DNA of 64,000 bases, from NCBI RefSeq assembly GCF_030406605.1, contig NZ_CP129104.1:1948799-2012798 (forward strand), written 5' to 3'. A program made the position numbers and the translations under genes. This DNA comes from Curtobacterium sp. 458 (GTDB taxonomy: Bacteria > Actinomycetota > Actinomycetes > Actinomycetales > Microbacteriaceae). The notes beneath the pieces were generated by a model, which was not told the origin of the DNA, searched no databases, and saw only the letters and a list, made by a program, of their open reading frames with translations. Shown in pieces: positions 58,973 through 64,000 of the stretch (position 1 is the first letter of the stretch; every line of letters starts with the position of its first letter).

Positions 58973-60373
58973 ATGGACTCCGTCGTCGCCGCCCTCCGCA
59001 CCGCCCTCGCCGACCCGGACGGTGGGCTCGTCCGCACCGACGACGCCGTGGTCGACGCATCCCGCACCGACGGGTCCGGCTGGGTCGCGGACGGGGCACC
59101 GCTCGCCGTGGTCGAGGCCCGCTCCGTCGAGCACGTGCAAGCCACGCTCCGGACGTGCTCGGCGCTCGGAGTCCCGGTCGTCCCGCGCGGTGCCGGCACC
59201 GGTCTGGCCGGCGGCGCGAACGGGACCGACGGCTCGGTCGTGCTCAGCGTCGCGCGGATGGACCGCATCCTCGAGGTCTCGCCGGAGGACGAGCTCGCGG
59301 TCGTCGAGCCGGGCGTGCTGAACGGCGCCTTGAACGAGGCCGTCGCGCACCACGGACTCCGCTTCGCGCCCGATCCCGCGAGTGCGGCGATCGCGAGCGT
59401 CGGCGGCAACATCGCGACGAACGCCGGGGGCCTGCGCTGCGTGAAGTACGGCGTCACCCGCGAAGCCGTGCTCGGACTCGACGTGGTCCTCGCCGACGGC
59501 CGGCTCGTCTCGACGGGCCACCGCACGGTCAAGGGGGTGACCGGCCTCGACCTCACGTCGCTCCTGGTCGGCTCGGAGGGCACCCTCGGGGTCATCGTCG
59601 CCGCCACCGTCCGGCTCGTGCCGGTCCCGGCCGGCGAGCCCGCCACGCTCGGCGCGGTCTTCCCGACGGTGCACCGGGCGGCAGCGGCGTCGGCGGCGAT
59701 CGTCGCGGCGTCCGCGGACGGTGCAGCCCGGCCCTCGACCGTCGAGCTCCTTGACGCCTCGTCGCTCGGCTACATCGCCGACCACCTCGGGCCGAGCGTG
59801 GTGGCGGAGACCGTGGGGAGCGGCCAGGAGGGCGGGGTGTTCCTCCTCGTGGAGTACGACGGCCCGGACGCGACGCGGGACGCGCTGGGAGCCGTGCCGC
59901 GCCTCCAGGCCGAGGGCGGGACCGTCCGCCTGGCCGGGTCGGCCGCCGAACGCGACCGACTGCTCACGATCCGCCGCTCGTTCCACGCGGCGATGGCCGC
60001 GCGCGGGCGGGTGCTCATCGAGGACGTCGCCGTGCCGCGCAGCCGCCTCGCCGAGATGTTCGACCGGGTCGAGGCGATCGGCCGCGAGTTCGACCTACCG
60101 ATCCCGACCTGCGCCCACGCCGGAGACGGCAACCTGCACCCGAACTTCGTGTTCGACGGCGAGGTCGTGCCGCAGAAGGTGTGGGACGCCGCCGACGCGC
60201 TCTTCCGGGCGGCGATCGAACTCGGGGGCACGCTCACCGGGGAGCACGGGGTGGGGGTCCTGAAGCGGCACCACCTCGGCGACGAGGTCGGCACGGACGT
60301 CCTCGAGCTCCAGCGCGGGATCCGCCGGGTGTTCGACCCGAAGGGCATCCTCAACCCGGGCAAGGTGTTCTGA
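58973..60373 (+). CDS. FAD-linked oxidase, glycolate/D-lactate dehydrogenase type (GlcD-like)
   Basis: A 466-residue flavoenzyme. The PCMH-type FAD domain includes VVPRGAGTGLAGGANGTDG (about residue 70), ASVGGNIATNAGGLRCVKYG and TSLLVGSEGTLGVIV. The C-terminal domain has the metal-binding THE-type region CAHAGDGNLHPNF and TGEHGVGVLKR. It probably oxidises glycolate or D-lactate; no GlcEF partners are present, favouring a D-lactate-type single enzyme. ATG is 7 nt after TAGCGT, so it may have its own leaderless transcript. Confidence 0.87.
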   Translation: MDSVVAALRTALADPDGGLVRTDDAVVDASRTDGSGWVADGAPLAVVEARSVEHVQATLRTCSALGVPVVPRGAGTGLAGGANGTDGSVVLSVARMDRILEVSPEDELAVVEPGVLNGALNEAVAHHGLRFAPDPASAAIASVGGNIATNAGGLRCVKYGVTREAVLGLDVVLADGRLVSTGHRTVKGVTGLDLTSLLVGSEGTLGVIVAATVRLVPVPAGEPATLGAVFPTVHRAAAASAAIVAASADGAARPSTVELLDASSLGYIADHLGPSVVAETVGSGQEGGVFLLVEYDGPDATRDALGAVPRLQAEGGTVRLAGSAAERDRLLTIRRSFHAAMAARGRVLIEDVAVPRSRLAEMFDRVEAIGREFDLPIPTCAHAGDGNLHPNFVFDGEVVPQKVWDAADALFRAAIELGGTLTGEHGVGVLKRHHLGDEVGTDVLELQRGIRRVFDPKGILNPGKVF

Positions 60374-60493
60374 CGCCGAATCCCGTGACACGTCCGGGCT
60401 GGTTCGTGCGCAGAAGTTCGGCAGAAACCTCTCCGTAACGAACCGCGGCGCATCGTGGGTGTCGAACGAGCACCGCCCACGAAGGAGTCCGTG

Positions 60494-61594
60494 ATGCTGA
60501 TCGGCGTCCCCACCGAAGTCAAGAACAACGAGTACCGCGTCGCCGCCACCCCCGCAGGTGTCGCCGAGCTGACGCTGCACGGCCACGAGGTCCTCGTGCA
60601 GGCCGGGGCGGGCGTCGGGTCCGCGTTCCCGGACGACGAGTACGCCGCAGCCGGCGCGACGATCGTCGACACCGCTGCCGAGGTCTGGGGCCGCGCCGAG
60701 ATCATCCTCAAGGTGAAGGAGCCGGTCGCGTCCGAGTACGCGTCGATCCGACCCGGGCAGGTGCTCTTCACCTACCTGCACCTCGCCGCCGACCGTCCGC
60801 TCACGACGGCGCTCATGGAGTCGGGTGCGACGGCGATCGCCTACGAGACCGTCCAGCTGCCCGATCGCTCGCTGCCGCTGCTGTCCCCGATGTCGGAGAT
60901 CGCCGGGCGCCTCTCCGCGCAGGTCGGCGCGTACCACCTCATGCGGACGAACGGCGGGCGCGGGCTGCTGCTCGGCGGGGTCCCGGGCGCGCCCAAGGGC
61001 CGCGTCGTCGTGATCGGCGGCGGTGTCGCGGGGGAGCACGCGGCGACGATGGCGCTCGGCCTCGGCGCCGAGGTCACCGTCTTCGACATCAGCCTGCCCC
61101 GCCTCCGTGCGCTCGACGCCCGGTTCGACGGACGCATCACGACCCTGCGGTCCTCGTCGCACGCGATCGCGTCGGCCCTGGCGTCCGCCGACCTCGTGAT
61201 CGGGTCGGTGCTCATCCCCGGGGCCTCGGCGCCGAAGCTCGTGACGGACGCGATGGTCGCCGACATGCAGCCCGGGTCGGTGCTCGTCGACATCGCGATC
61301 GACCAAGGCGGCTGCTTCGAGGGCTCCCGGCCGACGACGCACGACGACCCGACGTTCCGCGTGCACGACGCGGTGTACTACTGCGTGGCGAACATGCCCG
61401 GTGCGGTGCCGCGCACGTCGACGATCTCGCTGACGAACGCGACGCTGCCGTACGCGGTCGCGATCGCCGACCGCGGGTGGGAGCAGGCGCTCGGGGACGA
61501 CCCCGCACTCGCGCTCGGGTTGAACGTGCACGCGGGGCAGGTCGTGAACGAGGCCGTCGCCGCCGCGCACGGCCTCGTGGCCGCCGCGCGCTGA
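60494..61594 (+). CDS. ald: Alanine dehydrogenase
   Basis: A 366-residue enzyme matching Ald throughout: IGVPTEVKNNEYRVAATPAG at the start, lysine in LKVKEP (about 75), histidine in FTYLHLAADR (about 96), SEIAGRLSAQVGAYHL, NAD loop VVIGGGVAGEHAATMALGLG and CVANMPGAVPRTSTISLTNA. It interconverts L-alanine and pyruvate plus ammonia. GAAGGAG precedes the start; a GTG immediately before the ATG is in frame. The 120 bp upstream hold the promoter; no clear operator was recognised. Confidence 0.94.
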   Translation: MLIGVPTEVKNNEYRVAATPAGVAELTLHGHEVLVQAGAGVGSAFPDDEYAAAGATIVDTAAEVWGRAEIILKVKEPVASEYASIRPGQVLFTYLHLAADRPLTTALMESGATAIAYETVQLPDRSLPLLSPMSEIAGRLSAQVGAYHLMRTNGGRGLLLGGVPGAPKGRVVVIGGGVAGEHAATMALGLGAEVTVFDISLPRLRALDARFDGRITTLRSSSHAIASALASADLVIGSVLIPGASAPKLVTDAMVADMQPGSVLVDIAIDQGGCFEGSRPTTHDDPTFRVHDAVYYCVANMPGAVPRTSTISLTNATLPYAVAIADRGWEQALGDDPALALGLNVHAGQVVNEAVAAAHGLVAAAR

Positions 61595-61623
61595 CGCCGC
61601 TGGCCGTGCGGCCGTGCGTGCGG

Positions 61624-61813
61624 CGAGTCTCGTGGTGAGCGTCACTTCTCGCGCGCTCGAGCGCGCGAGGTGACGCTCACGCCGAGTCTCGGGGAAGCCC
61701 GGCCGAGTCTCGTGCAGGCGGACAGTCCTCGCGAGTCAGAGCGCGAGGACTGTCCGCCACGCCGAGTCTCGGCGCCGCTGGGCCGAGACTCGTGGTCGGG
61801 CCGCCGAGTCTCG
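61624..61813. repeat. CGAGTCTCG array interleaved with hairpins
   Basis: Six copies of CGAGTCTCG or its complement start at 61624, 61683, 61704, 61763, 61784 and 61805. Between copies 1 and 2 lies a long hairpin (GTGAGCGTCAC ... GTGACGCTCAC with a CGCGCGCTCGAGCGCGCG core). Between copies 3 and 4 lies a perfect 17-bp stem (61717-61733 with 61742-61758). It fills most of the gap between convergent ald and the TspO-like gene. Confidence 0.88.
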
Positions 61814-61833
61814 TGGCCGGGCGGTAGCGCCCG

Positions 61834-62634
61834 TCAGACGGCCGCGACCGCCCGCCGGCGGGCCGCCCACCCCGCGCGGGTCCGGACCAGGAGCGTGACG
61901 AGCACGACGACGACCACGGCCACCACGGCCGTCACGGCCGTCGGCACCGAGACGAGCGGCCCGTCGAGTCGTCCGACCGCCACCCACGCGAGCCCCCAGC
62001 AGAGCGAGACCGTCGGAGCGAGCCGCCCGCGACCCCACACCGCGAGCAGGACCCCGACGAGCCCGGCCACCGCCGCGACGAGCACGCCCCAGACGTCCTG
62101 CCCGAGCCCGAAGCCCCGGAAGCCCGCGGCCGTGAGCACCGCCGCGGTGTTCGCCGCCGTGGCCACGCAGACCCACCCGAGGTAGAGCCCGAACGTGCCG
62201 TCGGTGACGATCGCCTCGACGAGGCCGGCCGGCCGGGTGCGCCGCAGGATCGTGAACGTCCACACGAGCACCACGAGCAGCGCGACGATGATCGGCTCGC
62301 TCGCCCAGAGGAACCCGAACTGCACGGACAGGATCCACGCCGCGTTGAGCAGGAGTGAGAGCGTCGCCGGCAGGGCCAGTCGCGCGTGCCGCTCGTCGTC
62401 GGCGGTCCGGAACAGCTGCCGCACGGCGTACACGATCAGTCCGAGGTAGATCACCGACCAGATGCCGAACGCGGGCCCGTCCGGCGCGATCGACGTCGAC
62501 GACGCGGAGAGCGCTCCGCCCGCGGCGTCCTGGATCGGGGTGCCGCCCGCGGCTCCCGACCCGATGAACGACCCGACCACCGCGATCACCGCGCTCACGA
62601 TGACGACGATCCGCCACGTCCGTGTCCCAGTCAT
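61834..62634 (-). CDS. TspO/MBR-like tryptophan-rich membrane protein
   Basis: A 266-residue protein with about seven to nine hydrophobic segments and several conserved tryptophans (PAFGIWSVIYLGLIVYAV near 52; LNAAWILSVQFGFLWASEPI; LYLGWVCVATAANTAAV). The N-terminal 150 residues resemble the TspO/MBR family, which binds porphyrins or sterol-like ligands; the extra C-terminal helices are unusual. ATG at 62634 follows AGGGAG; an in-frame ATG 7 codons earlier is possible. Confidence 0.68.
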   Translation of the reverse strand: MTGTRTWRIVVIVSAVIAVVGSFIGSGAAGGTPIQDAAGGALSASSTSIAPDGPAFGIWSVIYLGLIVYAVRQLFRTADDERHARLALPATLSLLLNAAWILSVQFGFLWASEPIIVALLVVLVWTFTILRRTRPAGLVEAIVTDGTFGLYLGWVCVATAANTAAVLTAAGFRGFGLGQDVWGVLVAAVAGLVGVLLAVWGRGRLAPTVSLCWGLAWVAVGRLDGPLVSVPTAVTAVVAVVVVVLVTLLVRTRAGWAARRRAVAAV

Positions 62635-62713
62635 GTCCACTCCCTTCGTCAGCATGCTGATGACCGGGACGGTACGCGCCCACACCCTGCGCCTCCTGCG
62701 TACGGTGGGGGAC

Positions 62714-63697
62714 GTGAGCGTCGAGCTGAACACCGTGTACGTCGACAAGATCGCGCCGATCGCGTGTCCGTCGCTCCCCGACACCTTCCGGATGCTCGAG
62801 GACCAGGGGGCGAGTGCGTGCATCGTGCTCCACCAGCCCGACGCCGAGGAGCTCGGGGACGTGGCCGTCGCCCTCGGCCTGCACGAACTCGCCGTCGAGG
62901 ACTCCGCCGAGGGGCACCAGCGACCGAAGCTCGAGCGCTACGGAAAGACCCTCTTCGTGGTGCTGAAGCCCGCGGTCTACCACGACGCGAAGGAGGAGGT
63001 CGAGTTCGGCGAGGTGCACGCCTTCGTCGGCGAGGACTTCTTCCTCGCGGTCGTCCCCGCGGACCCCCGCGGGCCGCAGGCCGTCCCCCGTGCCCTGCAG
63101 CGCATGAGCGGGAAGCCCGGCCTCGTCACGGCGGGTCCGCAGGCGCAGCTCTGGGCGCTGATGGACTCGATCGTCGACGGCTACCTGCCGGTGATCGACG
63201 GTCTCGAGGAGGACATCAACCAGATCGAGGACCAGCTCTTCGCCGGCGTCGCCGGGGTCTCGAAGCGCATCTACGAGCTGTTCGGCGAGGTGGTCGCGTT
63301 CCAGCGGGCCGCCCGGCCACTCGTGTACATGATCGAGAACCTGCACCGGGGCGCGGAGAAGTACCACCTGCCCGTCGAGATGCAGCGCCGCTTCCGTGAC
63401 GTCCTCGACCACGCGATCCGCACGGTGGAGCGCCTCGACACCTTCCGGCAGCTGCTGCAGAACGCCCTGACCGTCGACTCGACGCTCGCGGCGCAGAAGC
63501 AGAACGACGACACGAAGCGCATCTCCGGCTGGGCGGCGATCCTCTTCGCGCCGACGCTCATCGCGGCGATCTACGGGATGAACTTCACCCACATGCCCGA
63601 GCTGCAGTGGACCTGGGGCTACCCGCTGTCCATCCTCGCGATGATCCTGTTCGCGGCGGTCCTCTTCGTGGTGTTCAAGGTCAAACGCTGGTTCTGA
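62714..63697 (+). CDS. corA: CorA-family magnesium/divalent cation channel
   Basis: A 327-residue protein. The N-terminal cytoplasmic domain (to about 200) precedes a long helix with RRFRDVLDHAIRTVERLDTF and two C-terminal helices. These carry the signature YGMNFTHMPEL (GMN, with the MPEL loop) and a basic tail KVKRWF. It passes Mg2+ or Co2+ through the membrane as a pentamer. GTG lies 7 nt after TACGGT, so a leaderless mRNA is expected. A 50-bp palindrome follows. Confidence 0.92.
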   Translation: MSVELNTVYVDKIAPIACPSLPDTFRMLEDQGASACIVLHQPDAEELGDVAVALGLHELAVEDSAEGHQRPKLERYGKTLFVVLKPAVYHDAKEEVEFGEVHAFVGEDFFLAVVPADPRGPQAVPRALQRMSGKPGLVTAGPQAQLWALMDSIVDGYLPVIDGLEEDINQIEDQLFAGVAGVSKRIYELFGEVVAFQRAARPLVYMIENLHRGAEKYHLPVEMQRRFRDVLDHAIRTVERLDTFRQLLQNALTVDSTLAAQKQNDDTKRISGWAAILFAPTLIAAIYGMNFTHMPELQWTWGYPLSILAMILFAAVLFVVFKVKRWF

Positions 63698-63716
63698 CGG
63701 CTCGCGACGCGCGATG

Positions 63717-63766
63717 CGTCGGACGGGAGGCCCGTGGCGGCGCCGCCACGGGCCTCCCGTCCGACG
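63717..63766. terminator. Perfect 50-bp palindrome after corA
   Basis: The arms are exact reverse complements over 25 bp with no loop (centre GGCGCC at about 63741/63742). It contains GGACGGGAGGCCCGTGGCGG, the core of the 66-bp tandem repeat at 40968 and of the hairpin family. It is placed 20 bp after the corA stop as a terminator. Confidence 0.85.
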
Positions 63767-63821
63767 GCCGGTCGCGCGTCACGCGCGCGTGTCGCCCTCG
63801 GGCGTGTGCCAAGGTCGTTGC

Positions 63822-64000
63822 ATGACCGACGTCGTCCACCTCACCGCCGAGGGTGTCTCCCTCGTCCTCGACTGTTCTCCGGGAGCGCTCCCAGCCGTGG
63901 TGCACTGGGGCGCCGCCCTGGGCGACGTGTCCGCGGAGGACCTCGCCGCCCTGGCCGGCGCCGACGTCGCCGTCGTCGCGCCGAACGAGGCCGACGTGCC
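63822..64000 (+). CDS. Probable GH36 alpha-galactosidase, 5' end
   Basis: Only 59 codons are present before the window ends. MTDVVHLTAEGVSLVLDCSP then LPAVVHWGAALGDVSAEDLA resembles the N-terminal beta-sandwich of actinobacterial GH36 alpha-galactosidases (V-HWG-LG pattern). No catalytic residues are in view, so the call is tentative. No Shine-Dalgarno was recognised. Confidence 0.5.
   Translation, partial: MTDVVHLTAEGVSLVLDCSPGALPAVVHWGAALGDVSAEDLAALAGADVAVVAPNEADV

Overview
The window is about 64 kb of very GC-rich DNA. It has tightly packed operons with ATGA/GTGA start-stop overlaps, frequent GTG starts, many CUT1-type sugar ABC transporters, and many genes whose start codon lies 6-7 nt after a TANNNT box, which suggests leaderless mRNAs. 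The content fits a soil- or plant-associated actinobacterium of the Microbacteriaceae (Curtobacterium-like). That placement is an inference from gene content and style, not from a marker gene. No rRNA, tRNA, insertion sequence, prophage or CRISPR array was seen.

Layout. 0-3.3 kb: 3' end of a pnuC-like gene, a TetR regulator and an ABC-2 exporter. 3.3-9.5 kb: an alpha-glucoside-type CUT1 operon (binding protein, two permeases, GH13 glucosidase) divergent from a ROK repressor. 9.5-16.6 kb: Nudix hydrolase, a MarR/quinone-oxidoreductase pair with two perfect operators, secreted GH5 glycosidase, isochorismatase-like hydrolase, a Phd/RelE-type toxin-antitoxin pair, small envelope proteins and a first lldD.

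16.7-44.2 kb is the core: a 6-deoxyhexose island. The fucose half has a CUT1 transporter, GH29 fucosidase, mutarotase, aldo-keto reductase, FadR-type regulator, SDR, FAH-family hydrolase, lactonase and fuconate dehydratase. Together these make a complete non-phosphorylative L-fucose route ending in pyruvate plus L-lactate. The rhamnose half has rhaI, a fused aldolase/dehydrogenase, rhaB, GH78 rhamnosidase, a CUT1 transporter, two LacI regulators, an MFS carrier and rhaM. This route also ends in L-lactate through lactaldehyde oxidation. Two nearly identical LldD lactate dehydrogenases, one at the edge of the fucose block and one translationally coupled to rhaB, are placed to collect the shared product. 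Candidate operators with shared sequences (AGACAT-type for fucose, TGAAnCGnTTCA for rhamnose) tie the units together.

44.2-64 kb: a metallophosphoesterase, an MDR oxidoreductase, an ABC-2 exporter with a LolA-like protein, a SorC regulator, a DinB-like protein and an MFS symporter. Then come a zinc-starvation locus (a CobW-like protein without a P-loop, a Zur-like box, cysteine-free L36), a histidine phosphatase, glpD with a SorC regulator and twin palindromes, an AraC regulator, a GlcD-like FAD oxidase, ald, a TspO-like membrane protein, corA and the start of a probable GH36 alpha-galactosidase.

Intergenic space is rich in repeats: a dispersed hairpin family with core GGACGGGAGGC, a three-copy 66-bp tandem repeat, a ten-copy 9-bp repeat, a CGAGACTCG array phased at about 20 bp, and a second CGAGTCTCG array interleaved with large hairpins.
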